A stretch of 64,000 nucleotides of DNA from Cytophagaceae bacterium ABcell3 (GCA_030913385.1 CP133159.1:4877001-4941000); one strand, 5' to 3'; shown: positions 35,737 through 45,643, counted from the stretch's first letter. Notes: a model not told the origin generated them from the sequence alone. Translations and numbers: made by a program.

Positions 35737-36429
35737 ATGTTTTTGGATCATATCAACAAGATTAAATATTACCTCACCATTGCCATATTTTTTTGGCTAA
35801 TAGGCTCTTTAGCAATTATACTAATACCCAAAGGCGAAATTTCTTTGTTTGTCAATCAATACCACCACAGTTTTCTGGACAAGCTATTTATAGGAGCCAC
35901 CTGGGTCGGAGAAATCTGGATAACTTTAGCCATAGTTTTTGGGTTAATACTGTTCTACAACATTCATACAGGTATTGGCATCGGTATTATTATGGCATTG
36001 ACAGGACTAATTATACAAGGATTGAAAAGGCTGGTTTTTACAGATCATATGAGGCCAGGGGCTTTTTTTGGAGAAGAGGCCGGTATACACTATATAGAAG
36101 GTCTGGAAATACACACAATGTACAGCTTCCCATCTGGCCATACAACTGCCGCTTTTACACTATTTACCCTTCTTGCATTATTGGCCAAACAAAAGAAGTG
36201 GCAGTTTGCGCTCTTTTTCACAGCATTAATGGTAGGGTTCTCAAGAATATACTTGATCCAACATTTTTTCATAGATATTTATGCTGGTTCAATGCTGGGC
36301 ATAAGTTTAGCGATCGTTTCATTTTATGTTTTCAATAAATATTTTCCAGCAAAAGAAGGAAGTGTAATCAACAAGCCATTGATCAGATTAGAAAAAAAGA
36401 ATGACCATACTGCACAAGAAATATACTAA
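35737..36429 (+). CDS. PAP2-family lipid phosphatase
   Basis: A 230-residue inner-membrane phosphatase with about six helices. The three PAP2 motifs are present in order: KRLVFTDHMRP, YSFPSGHTTAAF with the catalytic histidine, and SRIYLIQHFFIDIYAG with the second histidine and aspartate. Substrates in this family include phosphatidic acid and undecaprenyl pyrophosphate. The active site faces the periplasm. Its end overlaps the following glycosyltransferase gene by 29 bases. Together they may act on an undecaprenyl-linked or lipid A-linked glycan. Confidence 0.9.
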   Translation: MFLDHINKIKYYLTIAIFFWLIGSLAIILIPKGEISLFVNQYHHSFLDKLFIGATWVGEIWITLAIVFGLILFYNIHTGIGIGIIMALTGLIIQGLKRLVFTDHMRPGAFFGEEAGIHYIEGLEIHTMYSFPSGHTTAAFTLFTLLALLAKQKKWQFALFFTALMVGFSRIYLIQHFFIDIYAGSMLGISLAIVSFYVFNKYFPAKEGSVINKPLIRLEKKNDHTAQEIY

Positions 36430-38047
36430 TATAGCTATAGTTTTTGCAGCAGCGGTTCTGTTCATACCATTTCTGGGCAATCACCATTTATTGGACGGGT
36501 ATGAAACCATATTTGCTGAAGCTGCCAGAGAAATGCTTGTTACTGGCAACTACTTATCCCCTCAGATAAATTTTGAACCAATGCCTGACATGCCTCCTCT
36601 TTTCATATGGATGCAGGCCATTTCCATGAATATTTTTGGGATCAGTGAATTCAGTGCTAGGTTGCCCAATGCCTTAGCTGGCATAATCACGCTTGTATTA
36701 TTGTTCTGGCTTGGTCAAAAGTTTTTTAGCACCCGCTTCGGTTTGTTCTGGGTTATTGCTTTTGCAGGTTCATTCTTGACAAGTCTTTACTTTAAATCAG
36801 GATTGGCAGCTCCGTGGAACAACCTTTTTATCTTTTTAAGTATTGTCAGTCTAATTGTTCACTCCAGTCTTAGTATAAACTTTTACTACCAGCGCCTGCA
36901 AATGACTTTTTTAGCAGGCGTTTCTCTAGGATTAGCAATGCTAACACAAGGCCCTTTAGCAGCCTTTATTGTACTTTTTTCACTAGCTACCTTTATGATG
37001 GTACGAAGAACGTGGCGGCTTTTCTCTACACAAGAGGCTTTATTGTTTTCTTCATCTATTCTGGCTATTGTTATTTTTTGGGCTTTTAGTCAATCTATCC
37101 TTTATGGATCATCCTTTGTGAAAGATTTTTTCTTAAACGATGTCAGCGTATTCCTTTCCCTTCTTACCCATAAAACCTATTTTTACCACTGGTTAATTAT
37201 CATAGCCGGTAGTTTCCCTGCTTCAATTTTTGTTATCAAAGCCTTGCGCAAGTTCTATTCGGACAATGTCGTCCAAAACAATTTCCGCGTTTGGATGATC
37301 ATTTGCTTATCAATAATATTCATCTTTTTTTCATTTATAGAGGTAGGTTCACATCATTATCTATCCTTCTCATATTTCCCTATAAGTTTCCTTGCTGCTT
37401 ATACTTTACATAAAGCAAGCCACCGGAGAGTTTACTTCCGCAGGTTTATTCCCCGAGCTGCACTGGTAATAGGTGGGACCATTTCTTTTTTCTTCATTGC
37501 TGTTCCCTTAACAATGAAATTCAAATCTCCTATACTCGAAGCATTGGCGCACCATGTCAACAATGATTTCACCTATGCGTTATTAGCAGCAGAAGTCGAG
37601 TGGAGTGGTTGGGAAGTTATACCAGCTATATTATACTTAATTGCCATCGTCTTATTTTTCAAGTACTTTCATACAAACATTATCAAATGGAGCTTAATTT
37701 TATTTTTTGCCACTATCCTTGTAATGCAAAGCTTCCTTTTGACCATTATGCCTAAAATAGAACTCCAAGTACAAGGAGCAAAAATAGAGTTTTACAAGTC
37801 AGTAGCACACGAACAGGCTACAATTAAAACCTACGGTTTTACAAGTCATGCCAGTTTATTCTATGGGAATGCACAGCCTACGCAAGCACCAAAAAAACCT
37901 CAAGCAGACCTAATTAAAAACCCAGTCCAGAAAAACCCTACTTATCTATCCACCAAAGTAACCCACAAAAGGCGCTTTGAAGAAGACCCGGATTTTGAAG
38001 AACTATACGAAAAAAACGGATACGTTTTTTATAAAAAGTTGAAATAA
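36401..38047 (+). CDS. Glycosyltransferase family 39 protein (ArnT-like)
   Basis: A 548-residue polytopic membrane protein. The periplasmic loop after the first helix, LLDGYETIFAEAAREMLVTG followed by NYLSPQINFEPMPDMPPLF, carries the acidic catalytic residues seen in ArnT and protein O-mannosyltransferases. ISEFSARLPNALAGI is the next conserved segment. Such enzymes transfer a sugar from an undecaprenyl phosphate donor to lipid A or to proteins in the periplasm. The C-terminal ~90 residues form a soluble domain. It overlaps the PAP2 gene by 29 bases. Donor and acceptor cannot be determined here. Confidence 0.87.
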   Translation: MTILHKKYTNIAIVFAAAVLFIPFLGNHHLLDGYETIFAEAAREMLVTGNYLSPQINFEPMPDMPPLFIWMQAISMNIFGISEFSARLPNALAGIITLVLLFWLGQKFFSTRFGLFWVIAFAGSFLTSLYFKSGLAAPWNNLFIFLSIVSLIVHSSLSINFYYQRLQMTFLAGVSLGLAMLTQGPLAAFIVLFSLATFMMVRRTWRLFSTQEALLFSSSILAIVIFWAFSQSILYGSSFVKDFFLNDVSVFLSLLTHKTYFYHWLIIIAGSFPASIFVIKALRKFYSDNVVQNNFRVWMIICLSIIFIFFSFIEVGSHHYLSFSYFPISFLAAYTLHKASHRRVYFRRFIPRAALVIGGTISFFFIAVPLTMKFKSPILEALAHHVNNDFTYALLAAEVEWSGWEVIPAILYLIAIVLFFKYFHTNIIKWSLILFFATILVMQSFLLTIMPKIELQVQGAKIEFYKSVAHEQATIKTYGFTSHASLFYGNAQPTQAPKKPQADLIKNPVQKNPTYLSTKVTHKRRFEEDPDFEELYEKNGYVFYKKLK

Positions 38048-38077
38048 AAAAAAGCCTGTTTTTGCAGACTTTTTTTT
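38046..38077. terminator. Bidirectional terminator between convergent genes
   Basis: An A-run, AGCCTG / CAGACT stem with one mismatch and a T-run lie between the convergent glycosyltransferase gene and otsB. Confidence 0.65.
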
Positions 38078-38099
38078 ATTTTGTATTCCCTTAATGAGT

Positions 38100-38915
38100 T
38101 TAGTTTTTTAGCACATCCAGAAGAGCTACAAGAAAATCATAAACCTCATCTGTGTTATTTAATTTGTAACCAGCGGCAGTTTCTTTTCCATGGTCGCCTA
38201 CCAAAACACCAGTCCCCCTGTCTGTAAGGGTTTTAAAAGCATCTTCGTCAGTCATATCATCACCTACATAAATAGGATATATATTATCTGCTGTAGCCAC
38301 TTTGTCAATAAGGTACCATAAAGCCTTGCCTTTATTCCAGTCGAAATTAGGCTTTAGCTCCATAATCATTTTTCCTGGTCCTGCTTTCAGACAAGGGTTC
38401 TTTTTAAGAATACAGTCAATTGTTTTTAGAACTTCTGGCACATTTTCTTTATTGACATGGCGATAATGTACCGCAATGGCAAATTTCTTTCTTTCTACCC
38501 GGGCACCATCCACCTCAGCAAAAAGTTTTTTCAGTTCTTCCTCTGCAGCATCCAGAGAAGGTAAGCATTCCACGCCTTTCTCATGGGCCATTTCTAAGTC
38601 AGGTCCAGCAATATCGTACCCGTGGCTGCCTGCATAAATTAAGGAAGGAAGCGCTACTTTATTTTGTACATCTGCCCTATCCCTACCACTGATAATGCCA
38701 ACAAGGCAAACTTTGCTCAGGTCATCCACCACCTGTTGCATTTTTGGGTCTAGGGTAGCCTTATTAGGGTCATCCACTATCGGAGTCAAAGTTCCGTCAT
38801 AATCCAGAAAGATAGCGGGTTGGTATTTATTAGAGTTTTCGGAAAGATATTCAGGTAAAGAAAGTGCAGAAGGCAAGCTTTCAGCGTAAGATTTCATTAA
38901 AATTATTTTTGACAA
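38100..38915 (-). CDS. otsB: Trehalose-6-phosphate phosphatase
   Basis: Dephosphorylates trehalose-6-phosphate to trehalose, an osmo- and stress protectant. HAD-superfamily motifs are clear: IFLDYDGTLTPI with the nucleophilic Asp, GIISGRDRADV, KALWYLIDKV with the conserved Lys, and YVGDDMTDEDAF. The 271-residue length is typical. The ATG at 38915 and the Met at codon 7 (MKSYAESL) are both possible. No trehalose-6-phosphate synthase gene is in the window, so its partner must be elsewhere. Confidence 0.93.
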   Translation of the reverse strand: MSKIILMKSYAESLPSALSLPEYLSENSNKYQPAIFLDYDGTLTPIVDDPNKATLDPKMQQVVDDLSKVCLVGIISGRDRADVQNKVALPSLIYAGSHGYDIAGPDLEMAHEKGVECLPSLDAAEEELKKLFAEVDGARVERKKFAIAVHYRHVNKENVPEVLKTIDCILKKNPCLKAGPGKMIMELKPNFDWNKGKALWYLIDKVATADNIYPIYVGDDMTDEDAFKTLTDRGTGVLVGDHGKETAAGYKLNNTDEVYDFLVALLDVLKN

Positions 38916-39069
38916 TATTTAACACAATATACACAATGCCTAAAGTTAGTAATTTCTACTAAGACCTTAGCATAACATGTACTTTCTTAATTAAGTTTTA
39001 CGGCAAAGTATATAAAAACCTATTTCAGTTGTGGAAACTAAATTTTTAAACCAGACAAAGGTCATTAGA

Positions 39070-41781
39070 TCATTTTTTAATAAAAATATTAAAGGTTGTT
39101 CCTTCTCCTACCTTGCTTTTAACTTCTATATACCCTCCATTGTTTTCAATAATCCTTTTCACAATAGCCAGTCCAACCCCTGACCCTTGAACGTGTTCAT
39201 GTATTCTTTTGTACATAGCAAACAGCCGATCTTTATCTTCCTCTCTAATACCCAACCCATTATCTTTTATAGACAATAAAGTATAACCCTCTTTTACATG
39301 GTCGGTAAACACCTCAACAACAGGATCTCGATCAGGAGATTTGTATTTAATTGCATTAGACAAGAAATTATAGAAAATGCTCCGAAGGTTTTTGGGAGAC
39401 ATGAGTACCTTAGGAACTCTGGAGAAATCATAAGAAATTTTTGCAGATGAACGTGCAATCAGATCAATAAGGTCTGCTTCAACATCATGAAACACATCTT
39501 CAAATTTAATACAAGACTCGTTCAATTTCCCTTCAGCCTGAGCCTGGCCAATAGCAGCCAAGTCTTGCAGATTCTTTTTGAATTTCTCTACAGCCAAATC
39601 CATCATGTCCAATACGGCCATCAACCCTTCCTTGCTTGAGTCTTCGGCTTTTAATTCTTCACGTAAGGCACCTACAAGCCCTTCTATATTATTTATCGGC
39701 GCTTTCAAATCATGAGAGGCTGTGTAAACAAATGTATTAGAGTCAGCATTGGCTTTTTTAAGCTCCTCATTTGCATGCAAAAGCTCTACGGTTCTCTCTT
39801 TGACCTTTCTTTCAAGCTCATAGTTAGCCCTGCTAAGCTTTTCTTCAATCTTCTTTCTCTCAGTCAAATCGTGCAGCGCACCCAAAACCCTCACCGGCTT
39901 GTTATCTCTGTCAAAAATAACTTTGGATTTTGAAGAGATAAACCTTTCAGTATTATCAGCTCTAATAATCCTGAATTCATTTTGAAAAGGGCCCGGTTTT
40001 ATATAAGCTTCGTCAAACAATCTTTTGATAGCTGGAAAATCTTCAGGGTGTATATACCTTGAGTGAGTTTCAAAGGTAATCTTCTCACCCTGTGGAATAC
40101 CACAAATAGCATACAATTCAGGCGTCCATTTGACTTTGTTGTTAATGAGATTCCATTCAAAACTACCTGTATGCGACAAAGCCTGAGACTCCAAAAGCAA
40201 GGTCTGCATGTTTTGCAACCGTTCCTCTCTACGCTTCCTTTTTGTAATATCTATGAGAGATCCATTCAAACTTTTCGGGTTCCCATTTTCATCATACCTT
40301 ATTTTTCCTCTTGCAAGTACTTTTTTGACACAATTATTGGGAAATAAAATATCGTACTCTATTTCATAAGGTATATTATTTTCTATTGCTTCCCTCATTT
40401 TATTCCTCAAGCGCTCTTTATCCTTGGGGTGCACACGCATAAAAACATCTTCAAAAGAAATCTCTTGGTCAAGGTCAATTCCATATATCTGGTAAGTTTG
40501 TGGAGACCAAGTAATGGAATTGGCCTGCAGATCCATGTTAAAGCTACCAACATTCCCAAGCTTCTGACTATCAAGAAGAATATTTTGCAGACTCTTAATT
40601 TCATCCAATGTAGCGGATCTTTCATCATGCACATCAATGATCGTCCCTACCCAAAGGTCAATGTTTTCCTCTCCATTGGACACAGGCCTGATCCTAGAAA
40701 TATTCCAGCGGTAACTTTTATAATTAACATTAAACAACCTAAGCTCTACCTCCACTTCCTTATGGTTATCAACAGCGTCTTTTGTGTTTTTTATGGCCAA
40801 ATCAACATCATCGGGATGCAGCATTTCTAACCAGCCCCTTCCTTTTCCCTCTCCAATAGATTGCCCAGTATATTCACGCCACTGGTTGTTAAAATAAACG
40901 ATCTCTCCCGAAGAATCGGTAGTATAAGCTATGAGCGGCAAAGTTTCTAACACATTTTGAGAAAAGCTAATACTCCTTTGAAGGGCTTCCCTTTCTTCTT
41001 TCTCTTTGGTAATATCTTTAAAAAAAAGAATTACCCTACGCAAGCTATCCTTTTCAAAATCGACCTTTGAAACCACCACACTCACTACCCGTATCCCTTT
41101 ATCAGGAAATTTATAGCACATCTCAAAATTTTTAAAAGAAAAGTGGTCTTGAAAGTCGCCTACAAGAAGGTTCTCTATTTCATCGCCATTGCCATCATTA
41201 TACCTCTTTAAACCACGTAAAACCTTTAGAAAACTATTTTCTGAATTATTGATACTAAAGTCACTATAAAAAGCAGCATTAGCTTTCACTATATCCAGTT
41301 GATCGTCTATAACAACAACCGGGTCTCTGAGCTTTTCAAGTATTGCTTCAGCAAGTTGACTTTCCTCTACATACTGCTCAAGTATTTTTTGATCATTTAT
41401 GTCAACAATGTTCTTAATGAAGAAGATATTACCGTCAGGATCCTTAGCTAGCAATATTTCCCCTTGAGTCCATACAGGATAGCCACTCTTATGCAAGAGG
41501 TAATTATTATCTGACGCAGAACCTTCCTGAACAGCTTTATCTAATTCGTGAAAAGGTCTATTATTGCGACGATCTTCTTCACTAAACAAGATTTCAAAAT
41601 GCTTCCCCTTGAGATCTTCAGGCTTGTACCCATAAGCATTGAAGAATGCGGAATTGCATTCTAAAATCCGGCCTTTATGATCCAAAAGCAACAATGAGTT
41701 TTCTTTTGACTTGCCTAGAAGCGCATCAAAGAAGAGGCTTTTATCTACCTTACTGTGTTCTAAAAATTTCATAGTTGGCAT
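39070..41781 (-). CDS. Cytoplasmic sensor histidine kinase with five PAS domains
   Basis: A 903-residue protein with no membrane helix. About five PAS domains lie at residues 20-135, 145-262, 275-388, 400-512 and 525-640. The last two look duplicated: QTYQIYGIDLDQEISFEDVF corresponds to ELYAICGIPQGEKITFETHS. A coiled coil (640-680) leads to a HisKA-type segment (TASHDLKAPINNIEGL, His near 690) and an HATPase domain with NAIKYKSPD, IKDNGLGIREED and GSGVGLAIVKRIIENNGG. It senses an internal signal, possibly redox or small-molecule through PAS, and passes phosphate to an unknown response regulator. No regulator gene is adjacent. It is divergent from a small membrane protein gene. Confidence 0.92.
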   Translation of the reverse strand: MPTMKFLEHSKVDKSLFFDALLGKSKENSLLLLDHKGRILECNSAFFNAYGYKPEDLKGKHFEILFSEEDRRNNRPFHELDKAVQEGSASDNNYLLHKSGYPVWTQGEILLAKDPDGNIFFIKNIVDINDQKILEQYVEESQLAEAILEKLRDPVVVIDDQLDIVKANAAFYSDFSINNSENSFLKVLRGLKRYNDGNGDEIENLLVGDFQDHFSFKNFEMCYKFPDKGIRVVSVVVSKVDFEKDSLRRVILFFKDITKEKEEREALQRSISFSQNVLETLPLIAYTTDSSGEIVYFNNQWREYTGQSIGEGKGRGWLEMLHPDDVDLAIKNTKDAVDNHKEVEVELRLFNVNYKSYRWNISRIRPVSNGEENIDLWVGTIIDVHDERSATLDEIKSLQNILLDSQKLGNVGSFNMDLQANSITWSPQTYQIYGIDLDQEISFEDVFMRVHPKDKERLRNKMREAIENNIPYEIEYDILFPNNCVKKVLARGKIRYDENGNPKSLNGSLIDITKRKRREERLQNMQTLLLESQALSHTGSFEWNLINNKVKWTPELYAICGIPQGEKITFETHSRYIHPEDFPAIKRLFDEAYIKPGPFQNEFRIIRADNTERFISSKSKVIFDRDNKPVRVLGALHDLTERKKIEEKLSRANYELERKVKERTVELLHANEELKKANADSNTFVYTASHDLKAPINNIEGLVGALREELKAEDSSKEGLMAVLDMMDLAVEKFKKNLQDLAAIGQAQAEGKLNESCIKFEDVFHDVEADLIDLIARSSAKISYDFSRVPKVLMSPKNLRSIFYNFLSNAIKYKSPDRDPVVEVFTDHVKEGYTLLSIKDNGLGIREEDKDRLFAMYKRIHEHVQGSGVGLAIVKRIIENNGGYIEVKSKVGEGTTFNIFIKK

Positions 41782-41912
41782 TTAATATAAAAAAAATAAC
41801 AGCAGTGTCGGCAAAAGGTTAAATTTTATCAATATTTTATAAGCACAAAAGCTAACTTCCCGTTTTAGGTTTAGCAAAAGATGATTGCTATAGGTAGGCC
41901 ATACTTGCAACT

Positions 41913-41966
41913 AAAAAGTACTAGTGGTAACTTGTAGTAGTTTTTACAAAGGCCACTTTTGTAAAA
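41913..41966. promoter_or_regulatory. Two overlapping inverted repeats in a divergent promoter region
   Basis: AAAAAGTACTA / TAGTAGTTTTT (41913-41923 and 41935-41945, one mismatch) overlaps TTTTACAAA / TTTGTAAAA (41942-41950 and 41958-41966, perfect). They share 41942-41945, so only one hairpin can form in RNA at a time; they could also be operators for the histidine kinase gene or the 42007 gene. Confidence 0.4.
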
Positions 41967-42006
41967 CCCAAAATTCATCTACTGTAATTAAAAAAGACCA
42001 TATAAA

Positions 42007-42423
42007 ATGAAAAACTGGAACAAAACAGCAAAAATAAAAGCATTGCTTCTTATACCTTGCGCACTTCCAGCCTTCTTGTATACTGTGGAAGCGGCTCCTC
42101 AGGAAGGTATCCTAATATCAATGATTATGCCTTTGGTTTTCACAAGTTTTGCCACTCCTCTTTTGGCCAAATACAATGCCGAGCCAGGAAAGAAGCTCAT
42201 ACCACCTGCTTGGAATGACAATCCGCTCAACCTTGCAAATCCACTTCCTTTTTTTCAGTTTGCCTCATTTATATTTTTAACTTTTGGCATAAGTCAACTA
42301 GTGGCAACTTTAATAAAGTTTGGGAGCTTCAATGAAATTGGACTTATATCTATTTGCTTTGGCGTAGGCATGTTTATAGGAATAAAGTTTGCTGTCCTAA
42401 TGCCAGAGGGGAAAAGCAAATAA
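42007..42423 (+). CDS. Small four-helix membrane protein, function unknown
   Basis: A 138-residue protein with about four hydrophobic helices: residues 12-28, 37-53, 79-101 and 110-130. A polar loop PPAWNDNPLNLANPLPFFQF lies between helices two and three. I do not recognise a family. It is transcribed alone, divergent from the PAS histidine kinase, and ends in a very strong terminator. Role unknown. Confidence 0.7.
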   Translation: MKNWNKTAKIKALLLIPCALPAFLYTVEAAPQEGILISMIMPLVFTSFATPLLAKYNAEPGKKLIPPAWNDNPLNLANPLPFFQFASFIFLTFGISQLVATLIKFGSFNEIGLISICFGVGMFIGIKFAVLMPEGKSK

Positions 42424-42454
42424 GACATAATCTTTGTTTAATAATATAATTTCC

Positions 42455-42500
42455 AAGACATAAAAAAGGCAGTTCATCAGAACTGCCTTTTTTATGTCTT
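42455..42500. terminator. Perfect 20-bp palindromic terminator
   Basis: The arms at 42455-42474 and 42481-42500 are perfectly complementary over 20 bp around the loop CATCAG, with A6 and T6 runs within the stem. It can work for the gene at 42007 and as the end of lutB transcription from the other side, and it directly abuts repeat copy 2. Confidence 0.88.
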
Positions 42501-42503
42501 GCC

Positions 42504-42572
42504 TTTAAACCTGAAATATGCAATAGAACTTTCTATTGCGTAGCAAAATAACTTCAAATCAGTCGCTTCGCT
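42504..42572. repeat. Dispersed intergenic repeat, copy 2
   Basis: Matches copy 3 (57218) over about 70 bases and copy 1 over its first ~35. Shared landmarks are AACCTGAAATATGCAATAG, AACTTTCTATTG, TAGCAAAATAACT and ATCAGTCGCTTCGC. It begins three bases after the perfect palindromic terminator. Beyond it lie further GC-rich hairpin-like bases (GTCGC...GCGAC) up to about 42615. Confidence 0.72.
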
Positions 42573-42675
42573 CACATTTGTGTCTTAATCATAGCGGCTG
42601 CTATGCTGTGCGACCCAAAAGTTCTGATTTATTGTTGTTTTGCCCCTCCTGACAACCCCTTTTACATAATCCAAG

Positions 42676-44073
42676 TTATATATCTTTCTTATTTTTCATT
42701 CTTTCCCGGTACTGCTGGTTAAAAGACTTAGACGCAAGCTTTGGAAGCGTCCTTCTTTTACCCCATGATTTACGTAAGAAAATCTTTAATATCAGGTTTT
42801 TCACGCCACTTCCACCCATATTCATTAACGACCTATTTAGCATCGCTTTTCTCCATAGGCGAAAACCCAGCTTTTCTGTTTTCGAAACCATCTGCTGCTC
42901 TACACTTTGTTTTCGGTTCAACAGCAACAAATTATGGATATTAATACGTACAGGACAGACAGCAGTACATGATCCACACAAAGAACTAGAATAGCTCAAG
43001 TGTTTAAATTTCTCCATCCCCTCATAATGCGGGGTAATCACGGATCCAATAGGACCACTATATGTGGTATTGTAAGTATGCCCGCCAACATTCTTATAAA
43101 CAGGACAGGTATTCAAACAAGCACCACATCGAATACAATGCAAGGCCTCCCTTTTCTCCTTATCAGCTAACAGCTTCGTCCTCCCATTATCCAGCAAGAC
43201 CACATACATTTCATCAGGTCCGTCGGCCTCACCGGCTTTTCTGGGGCCGCTTAAAATGCTGTTATAAACTGTTACATTCTGTCCAGTACCACTTGTGGCA
43301 AGCATTGGCCACATAAGCTCAAGCTGGTCTATAGAGGCTAGCATTTTTTCAATTCCAGCAATAGCTATATGCGTTTTAGGAAGTGTTGTCGTAAGTCTTG
43401 CGTTACCCTCATTTTCTGTAATAGCTATACTTCCGGTATCTGCTATAAGAAAATTGGCACCGGTTATTCCCACTTCGGCATCAGCATACTTTTGCCTAAG
43501 AAGCTTTCTAGCTGTCAATGTCAAATCTCTGGCGTCGTCAGTAAACGGTATTTTTAACTTCTTGCTGAAAAGCTCACCAATGTCCTTTCTTGACATGTGC
43601 ATGGCCGGTGTCACAATATGATAAGGCTTCTGCTCTGCCAACTGCACAATATACTCACCAAGGTCTGTTTCTACTGCCTCAATTCCATTATGCTCGAGAA
43701 ACTCATTTAAATGAATTTCTTCAGAAATCATGGTTTTGGACTTTACCACAGACCTGGTCTGTTTCTGACGTAAAATATTTAGGATTTCATATTGCGCTTC
43801 CTCCTTATTTTGAGCCCAAATAACTTTTCCGCCATTCCTTGTAAAGTTATGCTCAAAGCTCAATAAAAGCCTATATAGATTGTTTATCGCGCTTTCTTTG
43901 TATGCAGCCGCTTTATCGCGTGCTGTTTCATAGTCAGAAAACTGGGCTAAACCTTTCTCTACAGAATTGTTGTAGCGGCCAATATTGAACTTAATGGTTT
44001 CTCTATGACCTGCATCAAAGGTTTTTACCTCGGCGTCTTTTAGAAACTTCTTATTGTAGTCTTTACTCTTCAT
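42676..44073 (-). CDS. LutB/YkgF-family iron-sulfur protein
   Basis: A 465-residue member of the LutB family, a component of the L-lactate oxidation complex LutABC. The N-terminal ~290 residues form the LUD-like domain (with MISEEIHLNEFLEHNGIEAV and TGANFLIADTGSIAITENEGN). The C-terminal part has two 4Fe-4S clusters: CIRCGACLNTCPVYKN and CGSCTAVCPVRIN. Its start overlaps the end of the M28 peptidase gene by 11 bases, so they are probably co-transcribed. The LutC-type gene lies far away at 18479, and no LutA was found, so the complex is split in this genome or these proteins have another role. Confidence 0.88.
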   Translation of the reverse strand: MKSKDYNKKFLKDAEVKTFDAGHRETIKFNIGRYNNSVEKGLAQFSDYETARDKAAAYKESAINNLYRLLLSFEHNFTRNGGKVIWAQNKEEAQYEILNILRQKQTRSVVKSKTMISEEIHLNEFLEHNGIEAVETDLGEYIVQLAEQKPYHIVTPAMHMSRKDIGELFSKKLKIPFTDDARDLTLTARKLLRQKYADAEVGITGANFLIADTGSIAITENEGNARLTTTLPKTHIAIAGIEKMLASIDQLELMWPMLATSGTGQNVTVYNSILSGPRKAGEADGPDEMYVVLLDNGRTKLLADKEKREALHCIRCGACLNTCPVYKNVGGHTYNTTYSGPIGSVITPHYEGMEKFKHLSYSSSLCGSCTAVCPVRINIHNLLLLNRKQSVEQQMVSKTEKLGFRLWRKAMLNRSLMNMGGSGVKNLILKIFLRKSWGKRRTLPKLASKSFNQQYRERMKNKKDI

Positions 44074-45643
44074 TTACGTCAACTTCTACCCTATTTTCCC
44101 TATTAGCCAGGTGCCAGGCAGTGTAGAATACCAGTTTAGTTATATTTTCTACTTTATCAAATAATATTTTATCTACCGTATCTGATGGCTGGTGATAATC
44201 TTCGTGCACACCATTGAAATAAAATATTATGGGAATGTTATTTTTTGCAAAGTTATAATGATCTGACCGGTAATAAAAACGATTTGGGTCATCTGGTTCA
44301 TTATAACGATAATCAAGCGTCAAATTAGTATATGCATCATTGGCATTTTCACTTACTTCATGCAATTCGGTAGACAATCTGTCACTTCCAATAAGGTAGA
44401 CATAGTCTGGATTGTCAGGATAGTTTTCATCCAAACGCCCGATCATATCGATATTCAAATTGGTAACTGTATTTTCTAATGGAAATACAGGATTGTCCGT
44501 GTAGTACTCTGACCCCATCAGACCTTTTTCCTCAGCGGTAACTGGCATAATGAGTATGCTTCTCCGAGGCCTGTGGCCATCTCTAGCAGCCATAGCAAAA
44601 GCTTCTGCGATTTCTATCAATGCCACTGTGCCAGAACCGTCATCATCTGCCCCATTATAAATCTTGCCATTTTCTATGCCCAAATGATCGTAATGAGCGG
44701 TCAATACTATAATTTCCTCTTTCTTGTCGCCCCCTTCTATAAAACCCAAGATGTTTTCTGTATTGACAATACTGTCTGTAGTAGTAACGGCCGAGCGGAC
44801 AATAGACCGTTTGAACTTCATATCAGACGGCTTTTCTGTCAACAATGCTTCCCGCTTATCAAACAACTCTTCTTTATTAATCCTCAGCATTTCAGCACCC
44901 AAATCCGGTGGAATAAAAAAGGCACTGCCAGACCTACGTTTGTGGGTATAGGCCAAAGAAGGCTGAGCAATATGTTCTTTTAAAGTATTTAACCTACGGT
45001 CAAACTCATCTCTCGAATTTCCCACTACAACAAATACCTCACGGGCACCTTTGTCCCTTGCCAGTGCTGCTTTACGACGCCAGTCGAAGGCCCAATCAGA
45101 TATTTCGCTAGTGTTTGTAATAAGCGAAATTCCATCTCGAACAGGCTCGCCCATAAAGATAACAACTCCTTTACCTTCCACATCCAAGTCTTTGTAGTCA
45201 GAGTATTCTGGGGTTTCTATACCAAAACCGGCAAAAACCATTCTCATTTTCTCCCTGGCTTCTGGGTCAAAATCACCAAACAAATAAAAATCTTCCAAGA
45301 AAACCTTTTCCCTTTTATTCACGATTAGTTTAACCTCGTTCCACTCCTTTTTAATGAGGTCAAAATTTTGGAAATAACTACTATCCCCGTCATTGACTAC
45401 ACCGGGAAGCACCCCTGAGCGTTCAAAGGCATTGGCAATGTATTCGGCAGCCATTTTTTGCCCTCTAGTCCCAGTTTCCCTTCCTTCTAGGCTGTCAGAT
45501 GCGAGAATATGTAAATGCTCCGACAACTCTTCTGCTGTAATAGTTTCTGCATACCGTTGTGCATCTGTGTCTGGAGAAAACTGAGCATAAACAAAGGAAT
45601 GAGATAATAAAAAAATTACACCAAAAAAGACTGTAGATTTCAT
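44063..45643 (-). CDS. Secreted M28-family zinc aminopeptidase
   Basis: A 526-residue exported peptidase. It has a signal peptide (KSTVFFGVIFLLSHSFVYAQ) and a PA-like insertion (about 120-260). The M28 catalytic domain has TAHYDHLG (first zinc His), NGADDDGSGTVALIEIAEAF (bridging Asp), TAEEKGLMGSEYY (Glu base and ligand), LNIDMIGRLDE and YRSDHYNFAKNNIPIIFYF (last zinc His). It removes N-terminal residues from peptides outside the cytoplasm. It sits directly before lutB with an 11-base overlap. Confidence 0.9.
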   Translation of the reverse strand: MKSTVFFGVIFLLSHSFVYAQFSPDTDAQRYAETITAEELSEHLHILASDSLEGRETGTRGQKMAAEYIANAFERSGVLPGVVNDGDSSYFQNFDLIKKEWNEVKLIVNKREKVFLEDFYLFGDFDPEAREKMRMVFAGFGIETPEYSDYKDLDVEGKGVVIFMGEPVRDGISLITNTSEISDWAFDWRRKAALARDKGAREVFVVVGNSRDEFDRRLNTLKEHIAQPSLAYTHKRRSGSAFFIPPDLGAEMLRINKEELFDKREALLTEKPSDMKFKRSIVRSAVTTTDSIVNTENILGFIEGGDKKEEIIVLTAHYDHLGIENGKIYNGADDDGSGTVALIEIAEAFAMAARDGHRPRRSILIMPVTAEEKGLMGSEYYTDNPVFPLENTVTNLNIDMIGRLDENYPDNPDYVYLIGSDRLSTELHEVSENANDAYTNLTLDYRYNEPDDPNRFYYRSDHYNFAKNNIPIIFYFNGVHEDYHQPSDTVDKILFDKVENITKLVFYTAWHLANRENRVEVDVNEE

